Origin: Halalkalibacter urbisdiaboli
Lineage (GTDB): Bacteria; Bacillota; Bacilli; Bacillales; Bacillaceae_D
Assembly (NCBI RefSeq): GCF_002156385.1
Contig: NZ_MVJM01000001.1
Location: forward strand, 455,583-519,582
DNA: 64,000 bases
Direction of reading: 5' to 3'
The first letter of the stretch is position 1; each line of letters starts with the position of its first letter. Positions 45,942 through 55,102 of the stretch are shown here, piece after piece. The notes under the pieces are model-generated. The model was not told the DNA's origin. It saw nothing but the letters and a program-made list of their open reading frames with translations, and ran no database searches. The position numbers were made by a program, and so were the translations under genes.

Positions 45942-46379
45942 CTAAGCATAAATATTTACAAGTAAGCCTTTAATCTCACCAACCATATTCAAGATATCCA
46001 AACCCTTTTTCTGTTTTTCAAGAACGGCATCAGTTAAGTCAAGTAATTTCCGATCCACCTCTTGAACAATCTTATAGATTTTTGTTCGACCACGACGGTT
46101 GAATCCTCTTCGCTCCTCAAGACTCAATCCAAATTGAACCGCATCCTCCATAAATTCCTTGACTAATTGTTTATACTTACGAAGCTCATCTACTGTACGT
46201 GTCTCAGATAACACTTTCCCCTGGTCGTCAATCTTTTCCATTAATAGAGAAAGTCGTTCATACGCTTTTTCATCCCGCTTCTGCCCAATCACTTCGGAAA
46301 AAGAGACTCGTGCAGTCGGTTCCTGCTTCTTTGAATCAACTTTCCCTAACCCTATCTTTCCGATTCTTTGAACATCCAT
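45942..46379 (-). CDS. yaaR: YaaR (DUF327) family protein
   Basis: A 145-residue alpha-helical protein of the YaaR/DUF327 family, with KIYKIVQEVDRKLLDLTDAVL near the C-terminus and a short disordered N-terminus. The ATG at 46379 follows AAGGCGG; an upstream in-frame ATG at 46424 extends the frame without support. In B. subtilis yaaR is elsewhere; here it lies just downstream of the flagellin gene on the same strand, which may place it in the flagellar regulon. Function is not established. Confidence 0.85.
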   Translation of the reverse strand: MDVQRIGKIGLGKVDSKKQEPTARVSFSEVIGQKRDEKAYERLSLLMEKIDDQGKVLSETRTVDELRKYKQLVKEFMEDAVQFGLSLEERRGFNRRGRTKIYKIVQEVDRKLLDLTDAVLEKQKKGLDILNMVGEIKGLLVNIYA

Positions 46380-46507
46380 CTTACATCCGCCTTCTTTCTT
46401 AATGGAAACTGTTCTTTTGAACATCCATGATTCGATAATTTATTTTAGCATATTCCGGTCCAGTCATCATCCATCTATAAATTGGAAATTAGCTCCCTCT
46501 ATCTTGC

Positions 46508-46538
46508 AAAAAAAAACGAAAAGACCGAAGCCTTTTCG
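46508..46538 (-). terminator. Intrinsic terminator of hag
   Basis: CGAAAAG (46517-46523) pairs with CTTTTCG (46532-46538), 11 nt after the hag stop codon, and a run of Us follows on the minus strand (46516-46508). Confidence 0.85.
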
Positions 46539-46548
46539 CTTTTATCAT

Positions 46549-47952
46549 TTATTGAAGAAGTTGTAAAACTCCTTGTGGTAATTGGTTCGCTTGTGCAAGC
46601 ATTGCAGTAGCGGATTGATTTAAGATATTGTTACGAGTAAACTCCGTCATTTCAAGAGCCATATCTGCATCACGAATACGTGATTCTGATGCGGTTAAGT
46701 TCTCATGCGTGACTTGCAAGTTATTAATGGTGTGTTCCATACGGTTTTGAACAGCTCCAAGCTTAGAACGAGCAGATGACACTTTATTAATTGCTTGATC
46801 AAGTGAAAAAATCGCTCTATTTGCATCAGCATTTGAAAGGACACTAATTTCTTCAATGCCAAGAGTTACTACATCCATTCTTGGAATATCAATCATCACG
46901 TTCTGTTTTGTATTTGGTCCAATTTGGAAAGATAAAGCATTATTTGTAATTGTGAAATCTAGAGTCTCATTATTTATATTTGTAAGGAACTGATATTCAA
47001 CTCCACCATGTTTAAATAAACCATTTACAGAGGTTAAGCTACGCTCAGCTTTTATGGCAACAGGAGTTCCGGTAGAATTATCTAGCAATTCAATTTTTGC
47101 TTCAGCTTCCATTTTCACTTTAACAGTACCTGCTGAAACAATATTCGTTGTATCAATTGTAATCCCTGCAACATCAGTATCACCAGCAGAAGCATGGGTT
47201 CCAATGTTAACTACTTTCGAACCGATTGATAGTCCATCCGGATCAAGAATTTCAATTTCAGCATCCTGATTCGTAGTATTCACATCTCTTACTCTAATTG
47301 TATATTCTCCTAATTTCATTTCATCGGTGGCATTAGGTGGTTCATCAGTAAATCTTATATCAGTTGGTGGGTTTGCCGAACCTAATCCTGCTGATGGTTG
47401 AACAACATTGTAAGCTGGCTTCGCCTCCGATACCTTAACTTGGTACTCTCCAGACTTCAAGTTAGCGTCAGTAACAGTAGGGTAACCAACTAGATTAATA
47501 GGGTTTGTTCCATCATGTGTCGTTAACACAGCACTAAATCCGTTTAGCAACTTTCGTGTATTAAACTCCGTCTTTTCAGAAATATCGTCGATTTCTAGCT
47601 TTAATTGATCAATTTCTTTTTGAATTTGATCTCTGTCGTATTCGGTATTTGTGTCATTTGCAGCTTGCACTGCTAGTTCACGCATACGCTGAAGCATCGT
47701 GTGTACCTCTTGCATAGCGCCTTCAGATGTTTGCATAAGGGAAATACCGTCTAAGGCATTTCTTTCAGCCATCTTCAAGCCACGAATTTGCGAACGCATT
47801 TTTTCTGAAATTGCTAATCCTGCTGCATCATCAGCAGCTCGATTAATTCTAAGACCAGAAGAAAGCTTTTCTAAGTTTTTAGATGTAGCAGATTGATTTT
47901 GATACAAATTTCGATATGAATTTAGTGCTTGAATATTGTTATTAATTTTCAT
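46549..47952 (-). CDS. hag: Flagellin
   Basis: A 467-residue filament protein. The conserved D0/D1 regions are at both ends (start MKINNNIQALNSYRNL with AADDAAGLAISEKMRSQI near 45; end DADMALEMTEFTRNNILNQ and MLAQANQLPQGVLQLL). The middle, about residues 160-370, is a variable insert absent from the 304-residue B. subtilis Hag, rich in Asp, Thr and Val and free of cysteine, presumably surface-exposed D2/D3. It lies 18 nt after fliS and has no visible promoter of its own, so it is co-transcribed with fliS from the SigD promoter at 48432. Confidence 0.96.
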   Translation of the reverse strand: MKINNNIQALNSYRNLYQNQSATSKNLEKLSSGLRINRAADDAAGLAISEKMRSQIRGLKMAERNALDGISLMQTSEGAMQEVHTMLQRMRELAVQAANDTNTEYDRDQIQKEIDQLKLEIDDISEKTEFNTRKLLNGFSAVLTTHDGTNPINLVGYPTVTDANLKSGEYQVKVSEAKPAYNVVQPSAGLGSANPPTDIRFTDEPPNATDEMKLGEYTIRVRDVNTTNQDAEIEILDPDGLSIGSKVVNIGTHASAGDTDVAGITIDTTNIVSAGTVKVKMEAEAKIELLDNSTGTPVAIKAERSLTSVNGLFKHGGVEYQFLTNINNETLDFTITNNALSFQIGPNTKQNVMIDIPRMDVVTLGIEEISVLSNADANRAIFSLDQAINKVSSARSKLGAVQNRMEHTINNLQVTHENLTASESRIRDADMALEMTEFTRNNILNQSATAMLAQANQLPQGVLQLLQ

Positions 47953-47970
47953 TTTGATACCCCTTTTTGG

Positions 47971-48396
47971 TTAATCTCCATACACTGAAGTATTTTCGTA
48001 TACATTCACCTTTTGCTTGATGCTTTTCGGCTGAACATCACGTTTCGTTTTCATCGCTTCATTCCATGCTGAAATAATGGGTTCTAAGAGCTTTAATACT
48101 TCTTCTATAATTGTTTTGTCCTTTTTAAAGTTCGCTTCAACAATTTTATCCGCAATGTAGTTATATACTTGTTCAAGCTGATCAGCGACAATACCAGCTT
48201 CATAGTTGATGCCTGCACCAAGTCTATGTAGGATGTCACTTGCTTTTTGCAAGTGATCATTTGCTTGAACGAAGTTTTTTTCATCTATTTGGATAATCGC
48301 TTTTTCTAAATTGTTATAACACGCTTCATAAAGGAGTGTTGTTAACTCCTGTGGTGTTTTTTGGTGAAGAGCTTCATTTGTTAGGAACGTTGTCAT
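47971..48396 (-). CDS. fliS: Flagellin export chaperone FliS
   Basis: A 141-residue helical chaperone that binds the flagellin C-terminus and prevents premature polymerisation. The motifs TPQELTTLLYEACYNNLEKA and ANDHLQKASDILHRLG are typical. The ATG at 48396 follows GGAGGTGG; the upstream in-frame GTG lies inside that site. It is directly upstream of hag and 36 nt downstream of a SigD -10 element. In B. subtilis fliS sits with fliD away from hag, so the pairing here is different. Confidence 0.93.
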   Translation of the reverse strand: MTTFLTNEALHQKTPQELTTLLYEACYNNLEKAIIQIDEKNFVQANDHLQKASDILHRLGAGINYEAGIVADQLEQVYNYIADKIVEANFKKDKTIIEEVLKLLEPIISAWNEAMKTKRDVQPKSIKQKVNVYENTSVYGD

Positions 48397-48431
48397 GGTT
48401 TCCACCTCCGTCTCCTTATCTCCTAAATTTT

Positions 48432-48458
48432 ATATCGGACTTTGTCTAAGATTGTTTA
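48432..48458 (-). promoter_or_regulatory. SigD promoter of fliS-hag
   Basis: On the minus strand TAAA (48458-48455) and TCCGATAT (48439-48432) are 15 nt apart, matching the SigD consensus TAAA-N15-GCCGATAT with one mismatch. The -35 overlaps the ylqH stop codon. Confidence 0.85.
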
Positions 48459-48755
48459 ATAGTTTTTCTCCATTTCCTCAATTAGCAATAAAATTTCAGC
48501 CATGACAGAATACAACTGGGGTGGAATATTATCTCCTAAGTCCATATCGAGTAAATTTTCAACAAGCATGGCATCCTCTTGCATGGCCACATTATTCTTT
48601 TTTGCTAGTTCAATAATTTGATTTGCCACCTGGCCTTTACCTTGAGCAACAATTTTAGGTGCATGTCCATTTTCTTCATCGTAACGTATTACAGCTGCTG
48701 TCGGTCCATTCATTTGGCGACGTTGCTTTTGATTAAAATGCTTAGTAACCATCAT
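48456..48755 (-). CDS. ylqH: FlhB C-terminal-like protein YlqH
   Basis: A 99-residue soluble protein resembling the cytoplasmic C-terminal domain of the type III export protein FlhB/EscU. The FlhB NPTH autocleavage motif is replaced by NGPTAAVIRYDEE near residue 17, so the NPTH residues are not conserved. YlqH homologues in bacilli are encoded next to ylqG, as here (ATG of ylqH overlaps the ylqG stop by 4 nt). A role in flagellar export specificity has been suggested for the family; it is not proven. Confidence 0.8.
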   Translation of the reverse strand: MMVTKHFNQKQRRQMNGPTAAVIRYDEENGHAPKIVAQGKGQVANQIIELAKKNNVAMQEDAMLVENLLDMDLGDNIPPQLYSVMAEILLLIEEMEKNY

Positions 48756-51301
48756 ACTTTAAAATCAAATCCTTTCTCAGAGAAAATAGGCTGCTGTTTT
48801 TCTGTAGTGGAAGTTGATGTTGTTTGTTTATCTTCCATTGATAAGGTTGCATATTTTATGCCATTAATGGAATAACCAATTTCCGACAATCGTTCGACCG
48901 CTTTCTGAACAAGAGGCTCCATCCTCATTTGAAAATCAAGTTGATCATTTTTTAAAGTTACAGAAAGTTGCCTCTCGGTTGCATTAACCATAATTCCAAT
49001 TTCACCCATTTTTTGCGTTTCCATTAAAAAGTATAGACTACAATTTTCCCAATCTACTTTTTGTCCTTCATTACGTGAATTAACATATACTTGTAGATTC
49101 TCGACCTTTTCCTGCAATAGAAATGGTAGGTTAAAAAACATACTTTGTAAATTTGCTTGCTGGTCCGACCGACTTAATAATTGCTGTCCGGTAATATTAT
49201 TTAACGCTTGTTGAGCTAAATGGCTTGCTCGTGCCCCTTCTTCCTCTCTAACTATTTGCATTAAAGCAGATTTTAAGTTTCGTTGACTGTTTTCTTGCTG
49301 TTGTTGGTCACGACCTAATGCCAATTGTTGCGCAAGCTCACTGTCCCGATTAAGCCCAATCCCTCTTAGCGTCTCAAACATCGCACGAGGCCCGCCGTCC
49401 TGAGTATTTACTTTAACTGTTTCCGTATACTGCTGGCTATAAGTTTTAGCAGGCTGCTGTTCATTCATAGCAACGTAATGTTTCACCTTTGTTTCAGAAG
49501 GCTGAAAATTTAATCGTTCAACAAGCCCTTTTACGTCTTTAACAATTTGATTAGCTGCTTGATGCTGTCCTTTTGCAAGTAATTTCTTTGCTTCGGCAAG
49601 TTGACTACTCGCTTGCATTAAGCTACGTTCCGTTTTCATATCAGTTAGGAGCATCATTTCACTCCGTAAAATTGCGTTATCAAGCTTTTTAATGGTCGTT
49701 TCTAATAACGGTTTAGCTTGAACTTGGGCTTGAGAGCGAAACTGGTCTACTTGTCTTACCACTTGATCTAATGTCCGGGATATATCACGCTGCAGTGATT
49801 TAAAATCGGCTGCTGCTTTGGCTAGCTTTTCAGTAATCGTCGTTACTGCAATGTTTTTACTTGCCAGTTCAATACTCGTTTGGAACTCCTCATTCTGGAC
49901 ATATGCCGACGCATCAGAAGAAACTCGGATTAATTCGGTTGCGTTTATGGACTGTTCAATTTTTTGGAGCGTGTTCATGATCTGTTCTCTACCAGCCAAT
50001 TCTCTCCCTTGGTTCATTCTTTCGGTAGCTTGCTCTAGTGACTGAAGTAACTCACTTTGTATTTCTCCCGTAACCGCTGGGTGATTAAGCAATTGTGACT
50101 GAAGTTGCTGGATTGCACGTTCAAAGCTAGCCTCCCGTTGCAATTGGCTTTGGGCATGCTTTATCACTTCCGCTAATGTACTTGAACCTGACTTGTTTCC
50201 TTCAGGAGGCCCCTGAATTGCGTTCTCGGTCACTTGATTCTCAACTTTTTGTAACGCTTGATTTACTCTCTCTCTCCCAACCTGTTCTAGCTGCTGAGCC
50301 TGTGAAAATACTTTTTCAAATGCCCTTTTAGCAGAATCGTCGATTGAACTTTGTTGAAGAACCGTTCTGCCCTCTTTTACGATTTGAGAAAGTGATTCTG
50401 TTTTAAGTACTGCTCTTAAATCCTCACTTGTTTCTTGCTCAGCAGGTGATGTTGCTTGTCGAGCTAAATGTTCGATAGCTTGTTGGATCCTATCTCTTCC
50501 AACCTGCTCTAAATGACTCGCTTCGTTCAAAGCTCGATCCACAAATTGGCCTGCATCGCGATTAACTTGTGGATTATTAACAACTTGCTGCCGAACATGT
50601 TCGACGGCTCGTTGGATGTTCGCTTCAGGTACTCTCACCTCATTAGATGTCTGTCCACTTCGTTCAAAACGATTAGATTGTCCGATTTGACTTAACTCAG
50701 ATTTAGATGCCTGATTTAACTCACGTGCTAAATCTTCTAAAACACGATTAAGTGGACGACCATGTAACGCTTCATGTACAGAATGTAAATGACTCGAAGT
50801 TACGTCTAGCCGTTTATTGGCTAAAGCTTGAACGGTTTGCAATCGCTGTTCTAGCTTACCTTCTCCTAGAAATCGTTGTAAATCCTGTACGGACTCTTTT
50901 GTAAGGGGCAAACCTTTATCCATTAACGTTTGAACTGCTTGCCGCAGCTCTGTTGAAGACTGAGTCACACCTAGTTGTCGAAGAGTTTGACTCATGTCAC
51001 GCTGCGTTTCATGCCGCGTTTTTGCAGCTGAGGATTCCTCACTTATCGCTCGAACCTGGATAGAATCACCTTTCGTGGATGTAACCTCTATTGTTGTACG
51101 CTCCCCTTCTGGTACTCGTCCATCAAAGGTTGCACGAACCTCACGTCCACGAATCGATAGTATTGCCTCGTTTTCCCCTGTTCGCTCTTTTATCGTTGCA
51201 CGATATACTTCTCCTTCGCGCATCGGACGTTCGGCTTGTTGTGATTGTGTTTGTAGTAGGTTTTGTATCTGCATGCCATTCACGCTCCCGATCATTTTCA
51301 T
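48752..51301 (-). CDS. YlqG/FliK-like large repetitive protein
   Basis: An 849-residue protein. The N-terminal ~80 residues form a small beta-rich domain (for example YRATIKERTGENEAILSIRG), the long centre (about 90-600) is Gln/Ala/Glu-rich helix, with repeats of VERVRQQ/ERVNQALQKVE-like units, and the C-terminus (about 700-820) resembles FliK/flagellar hook-length control domains. It pairs with YlqH as in B. subtilis ylqG-ylqH. The start may be the Met at residue 10 (51274), because GGGAG lies 10 nt upstream of it and the first ATG has only AAAAGAT before it. Confidence 0.7.
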   Translation of the reverse strand: MKMIGSVNGMQIQNLLQTQSQQAERPMREGEVYRATIKERTGENEAILSIRGREVRATFDGRVPEGERTTIEVTSTKGDSIQVRAISEESSAAKTRHETQRDMSQTLRQLGVTQSSTELRQAVQTLMDKGLPLTKESVQDLQRFLGEGKLEQRLQTVQALANKRLDVTSSHLHSVHEALHGRPLNRVLEDLARELNQASKSELSQIGQSNRFERSGQTSNEVRVPEANIQRAVEHVRQQVVNNPQVNRDAGQFVDRALNEASHLEQVGRDRIQQAIEHLARQATSPAEQETSEDLRAVLKTESLSQIVKEGRTVLQQSSIDDSAKRAFEKVFSQAQQLEQVGRERVNQALQKVENQVTENAIQGPPEGNKSGSSTLAEVIKHAQSQLQREASFERAIQQLQSQLLNHPAVTGEIQSELLQSLEQATERMNQGRELAGREQIMNTLQKIEQSINATELIRVSSDASAYVQNEEFQTSIELASKNIAVTTITEKLAKAAADFKSLQRDISRTLDQVVRQVDQFRSQAQVQAKPLLETTIKKLDNAILRSEMMLLTDMKTERSLMQASSQLAEAKKLLAKGQHQAANQIVKDVKGLVERLNFQPSETKVKHYVAMNEQQPAKTYSQQYTETVKVNTQDGGPRAMFETLRGIGLNRDSELAQQLALGRDQQQQENSQRNLKSALMQIVREEEGARASHLAQQALNNITGQQLLSRSDQQANLQSMFFNLPFLLQEKVENLQVYVNSRNEGQKVDWENCSLYFLMETQKMGEIGIMVNATERQLSVTLKNDQLDFQMRMEPLVQKAVERLSEIGYSINGIKYATLSMEDKQTTSTSTTEKQQPIFSEKGFDFKV

Positions 51302-51408
51302 TATCTTTTATATCGACCGGCTTGCTACTAATCTTAATGGTTGAGAGGATTCAATTTTTGCTCATTTTTTGGTAAAGCAATAGTAGCCGCTAGAAACGAT
51401 AAAATCGA

Positions 51409-51445
51409 AAAGGCATCTTTAGCAGCGCTTGCTAAAGATGCCTTT
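51409..51445 (-). terminator. Intrinsic terminator of ltaS
   Basis: A 16-bp hairpin (51409-51424 with 51430-51445) 3 nt after the minus-strand stop codon. Confidence 0.9.
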
Positions 51446-51448
51446 CTG

Positions 51449-53305
51449 TTATTCAGTCGGATAATAACGTAACAAATCGCCATAAAGGACTTTATCAGAG
51501 TATTCTAGATCCTGTGTTGCCTTTGATATATAAGGCTCACAATGATTACTCTCTATTTCAGATCCCGTACTCTTATCATAACATGTGTTATTCGTAAACA
51601 CGTACTTATCGGTTACAAAGCTTCCATCGCGAAGCACGACGAATGATCGGCGATCCGGTGAGAATAAATCCGTTCCAAATTGAATATCCTGTTTTGCTTC
51701 TATTCCTAATAGATGCATTATCGTCGGCTTAACATCTATCTGTCCCGATACGGTATCAAATACTTTGTGATTTGTCTGACCTGGGATATGAATGATCATC
51801 GGAACTCGTTGCAGCTGAACTGAATCAAACGGTGTAATTTCTGTCTTGTTAAGGTACATACTCATTGCTTTGTTATGGTTTTCAGAAATGCCATAATGGT
51901 CACCATATAATATAAAGATTGAATCTTCATATAGACCTTCTTCTTTTAACTGTTCAAAAAATAATTCTACTGCATGATCCATGTAACGAACTGTTGGAAA
52001 GTAACGGTTCAACGTTCGACTATTCGAGTTGTACTCTTCAATCATGCGATCCTCTTCTTCTAATTCAAAAGGAAAATGGTTTGTTAGAGTTATAAATTTT
52101 GTGTAGTATGGTTCAGGTTGTGATTTTAATAAATCAATCGATTGTTGAAAGAAATCTACATCCTTCAATCCCCAGCCAACAGAGTTTTCTTCATTCACAT
52201 CAAACGACGTGATATCAAAGAATTGATTATAACCTAATGATTGATACATCATATCGCGGTTCCAAAAGCTTTTATTGTTTGGATGCATCACAGATGTAAA
52301 ATATCCATTACCATTTAAAATTTCAGGTAAAGCATGATACTCATTCCCTGCATGTGTGAAAAAAACAGCTCCGCTATCTCTTCCAAACATCGAGTTTGCT
52401 ACTAAAAATTCTGAGTCAGACGTTTTCCCCTGCTCTGTTTGGTGATAGAAATTATCAAAATAGTAGCTTTCATTTATTAATTGATTTAAGAACGGCGTAA
52501 TTTCTTGCCCATTTACTTCACTGTTAATGACAAAGCTTTGCAATGATTCTAATGAAATGACAATAATATTTTTCCCTTCAGCAATTCCAAATAATTCAGG
52601 ATTCGGCTTTTTATACTTTGCAGCCGTATAATTTTTTACATCAATGATATCAGAACTATCTGCAAAAACACGCTGAGCCTTAGATTGAGATTGAATATAA
52701 GCATCATATATATGATAGTTCAATAAGCCAATATTCTTTACAAGTAAATCTCGATCAAATGACCTCGTTAACAATTGCGGACGCTCCGCTTGAGCAATTC
52801 CTAAATTTACAATAAATAAGAGCAAAGCCAATGAGAAAATAATCCCCGTCTCTTTCTTACTTTTTTGATGTAATGGAAATTTCTTTTTGACATACAAGAT
52901 GATGAGGATCAACAAATCCGCAACTAGTACTAAATCTGCTACATTCATTAACTCTGTGATACTTCCCCCAACATCCTTTGCATTACTTGTTTGGAATAAG
53001 ACTGGCCAAGTAATAAAATCTGAGAAAAAGCGAAAATAAATCATATTAAAGTAAAGAACCAGTGTTGCTAAGAAACTTAACACGATCATTATCACTTGTC
53101 TTCGTTTTTCACTAAAAAATAAACTAATACCAATGATGAATACTGCTGAACTTAACGGATTAATCATTAAAATAATTTCTTGTAGTATATTCACCGTGTC
53201 AATTTTAAAGGCTACTTTGTATAAAAGATACGTTTTTATCCATAAAAAAAAGACTACTAGCCCAAAAAATTTAAACCTACTAAATACGGCCTTTAACGTG
53301 CCCAT
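51449..53305 (-). CDS. ltaS: Lipoteichoic acid synthase family protein
   Basis: A 618-residue membrane enzyme with five N-terminal transmembrane segments (about 12-32, 45-62, 70-90, 120-140, 152-170) and a large extracytoplasmic sulfatase-fold domain. The nucleophile Thr295 sits in QGKTSDSEF; Glu253 (SLESLQSF) and the later LYGDHYG motif are metal ligands. It polymerises glycerol phosphate from phosphatidylglycerol onto lipoteichoic acid or primes that step. Bacilli have several paralogues (LtaS, YfnI, YqgS, YvgJ); which one this is cannot be fixed by eye. Single gene. Confidence 0.9.
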   Translation of the reverse strand: MGTLKAVFSRFKFFGLVVFFLWIKTYLLYKVAFKIDTVNILQEIILMINPLSSAVFIIGISLFFSEKRRQVIMIVLSFLATLVLYFNMIYFRFFSDFITWPVLFQTSNAKDVGGSITELMNVADLVLVADLLILIILYVKKKFPLHQKSKKETGIIFSLALLLFIVNLGIAQAERPQLLTRSFDRDLLVKNIGLLNYHIYDAYIQSQSKAQRVFADSSDIIDVKNYTAAKYKKPNPELFGIAEGKNIIVISLESLQSFVINSEVNGQEITPFLNQLINESYYFDNFYHQTEQGKTSDSEFLVANSMFGRDSGAVFFTHAGNEYHALPEILNGNGYFTSVMHPNNKSFWNRDMMYQSLGYNQFFDITSFDVNEENSVGWGLKDVDFFQQSIDLLKSQPEPYYTKFITLTNHFPFELEEEDRMIEEYNSNSRTLNRYFPTVRYMDHAVELFFEQLKEEGLYEDSIFILYGDHYGISENHNKAMSMYLNKTEITPFDSVQLQRVPMIIHIPGQTNHKVFDTVSGQIDVKPTIMHLLGIEAKQDIQFGTDLFSPDRRSFVVLRDGSFVTDKYVFTNNTCYDKSTGSEIESNHCEPYISKATQDLEYSDKVLYGDLLRYYPTE

Positions 53306-53429
53306 TCTAAAAAGACCCCTCTCTTTTCATTCCTTCTCTATACTGATAATATATTAATCCTTTCTAAAAATAAGTCAATACCATATTTTTTCATATTTCA
53401 TTAACTACGTCGGCTCAAAGGGACATTGT

Positions 53430-54677
53430 TTAGCTTTCATCAAGAAAATCACGTTCAAGACTGGTCCCTCTTTTGTTCCGATCCGTAAAATCATCATGTG
53501 CTTCATGAATCTGATAACCTTTTAAAAGACTATTTTGCCCAAAGCGTAGATGAATGTCCTCAATTGTCTTTAATAAAGTTTCATTTTTTTCATCTTCTTT
53601 ATATGAAAATAGATCTAATTGTTTGTACGCATGCTGCTGTTCAATTAAATCATAGGTACTAATACCTACTAGGCGAATAGCTTCGCCGTTCCATGATTTC
53701 TTCCAAAGTTCCAGTGCCACCTTAAATAAATCTTCGTCATACTGCAAAGGATTAAGCGTCTTTTGGCTTCTCGTTACAGTTTTCCAATCATGATATTTAA
53801 TCGTAATTTGAACACCATTTGCACAAACCTTTTTCTTACGTAGACGTTGACTAACTGATTTTGCTAGCTGTTGAAAGGTAGCCAATATTTTTTTTTCATT
53901 TTTCGTATCTTCACGTAATGTTGTTGAATTCCCAATGCTTTTAAATTCATAAATAGCATCCGGATTTACTTCACTTTGATCTATACCATTTGCACGTTCA
54001 TGCAACCTTACACCATTAACCCCAAACCGCTTCTCAATTGTAGCGATGTTACCTTTTGCAAGGTCACCAATAGTGTGGTAACCATAGTTTTTCCATTTAT
54101 CAACTGTTCTTTTTCCAATTCCATGCATCTCCCCTATCGGAAGTGGCCATAGCTTTGATTTTACATCTCGCTTTCTTAATATCGTCAGCCCATTAGGCTT
54201 CTGCATATCACTTGCCATTTTAGCCAGAAATTTATTTGGAGCAATCCCTATGCTACATGATAAATTTAGTTCCTCTAGAACTCTTCTTTGGATTTCCAAA
54301 GCAAGTGTAACAGGATGCACCTCTTTTAAGTAAGAGGTTACATCAAGGTAACCCTCGTCTATTGAAACGGGCTGAACTAGGGGGGTATAGCTTTGTAGTA
54401 ATGCGAACAGTGCTCTTGATGCAGCTCGATATCGTTCAAAATTAGGAGGGAGAATAAGTAAATGTGGGCACAGTTTTTTTGCTTGCCAAATAGGCATAGC
54501 CGTCTTCACACCGTTCGCCCTTGCTTCATAACTGCTCGTAACAATAATCCCTCGACGTTCTTCAACGTTCCCGGCAATCGCAATCGGTTTTCCCTTTAAT
54601 TCCGGATTATAGGACATTTCCACAGAGGCATAAAATGAATTCATATCAATATGAAAAATCACTCGTCCCTTTGCCAT
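53430..54677 (-). CDS. dinB: DNA polymerase IV (Y family, PolY1/YqjH type)
   Basis: A 415-residue translesion polymerase. The catalytic metal ligands are in FHIDMNSFYASVE (residues 7-19) and SIDEGYLDV (near 104), and the fingers/thumb and little-finger domains follow with MHGIGKRT. The length matches B. subtilis YqjH (414 aa), and the yqj-type neighbours (yqjE, yqjC, yqjA) support that assignment. It copies damaged DNA with low fidelity. Confidence 0.93.
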   Translation of the reverse strand: MAKGRVIFHIDMNSFYASVEMSYNPELKGKPIAIAGNVEERRGIIVTSSYEARANGVKTAMPIWQAKKLCPHLLILPPNFERYRAASRALFALLQSYTPLVQPVSIDEGYLDVTSYLKEVHPVTLALEIQRRVLEELNLSCSIGIAPNKFLAKMASDMQKPNGLTILRKRDVKSKLWPLPIGEMHGIGKRTVDKWKNYGYHTIGDLAKGNIATIEKRFGVNGVRLHERANGIDQSEVNPDAIYEFKSIGNSTTLREDTKNEKKILATFQQLAKSVSQRLRKKKVCANGVQITIKYHDWKTVTRSQKTLNPLQYDEDLFKVALELWKKSWNGEAIRLVGISTYDLIEQQHAYKQLDLFSYKEDEKNETLLKTIEDIHLRFGQNSLLKGYQIHEAHDDFTDRNKRGTSLERDFLDES

Positions 54678-54804
54678 TTAATCACCTCAACTCCATTATA
54701 CGAAAATACGTTCGTAAATAAAAGATTCTAGTTATTGCACGGGTCTAAAATTTACGATATTGTAAAGGGACCTAGGATTACCATTTCCTAAACTAGGAGG
54801 TAAG

Positions 54805-55014
54805 ATGATGTATATTGATTCCGAAAAAAATATTGGTCTATATTCAGATATATTATCTAAAATTCTTAATACAGCTAATTGGTATCGCAAACATAAAAAT
54901 CAATCATTAACGATTCCTGAATTATCTATAATACTTGGCAATTCAGAAGAATTGATTTTAGAAAGTATGGAATTTGACGTTCAGTCGATACAACCTTATT
55001 CATTATTACAATAG
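54805..55014 (+). CDS. Hypothetical protein (69 aa)
   Basis: A 69-residue soluble protein that looks like a small helix-rich domain (residues about 20-60, with SLTIPELSIILGNSEELI reminiscent of a helix-turn-helix turn). Two tandem ATGs follow a perfect AGGAGG site. It is divergent from dinB and followed by a bidirectional hairpin. I do not recognise it; a small DNA-binding role is only a guess. Confidence 0.6.
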   Translation: MMYIDSEKNIGLYSDILSKILNTANWYRKHKNQSLTIPELSIILGNSEELILESMEFDVQSIQPYSLLQ

Positions 55015-55064
55015 TGTGTTATAAGGGATTCACTTAGCTCTAAACACTACGCTATTTTTGCAGT

Positions 55065-55099
55065 AAAAAAACCGATTGTCACAGAACAATCGGTTTTTT
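55065..55099. terminator. Bidirectional intrinsic terminator
   Basis: AAAAACCGATTGT pairs with ACAATCGGTTTTT, placed between the convergent small ORF and the peptidase gene. Confidence 0.9.
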
Positions 55100-55102
55100 A
55101 AA

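Noticed and set aside
46159-46402. Two overlapping plus-strand ORFs opposite yaaR
   Set aside because: They are antisense to a well-supported gene, lack ribosome sites and family-like sequence; they are shadows.
48752-51301. Tandem DNA repeat in ylqG
   Set aside because: The protein has similar helical units, but the DNA does not show exact tandem repeats.
50994-51375. Two plus-strand ORFs opposite the ylqG N-terminus
   Set aside because: Codon composition follows the complement of ylqG, and there is no ribosome site.
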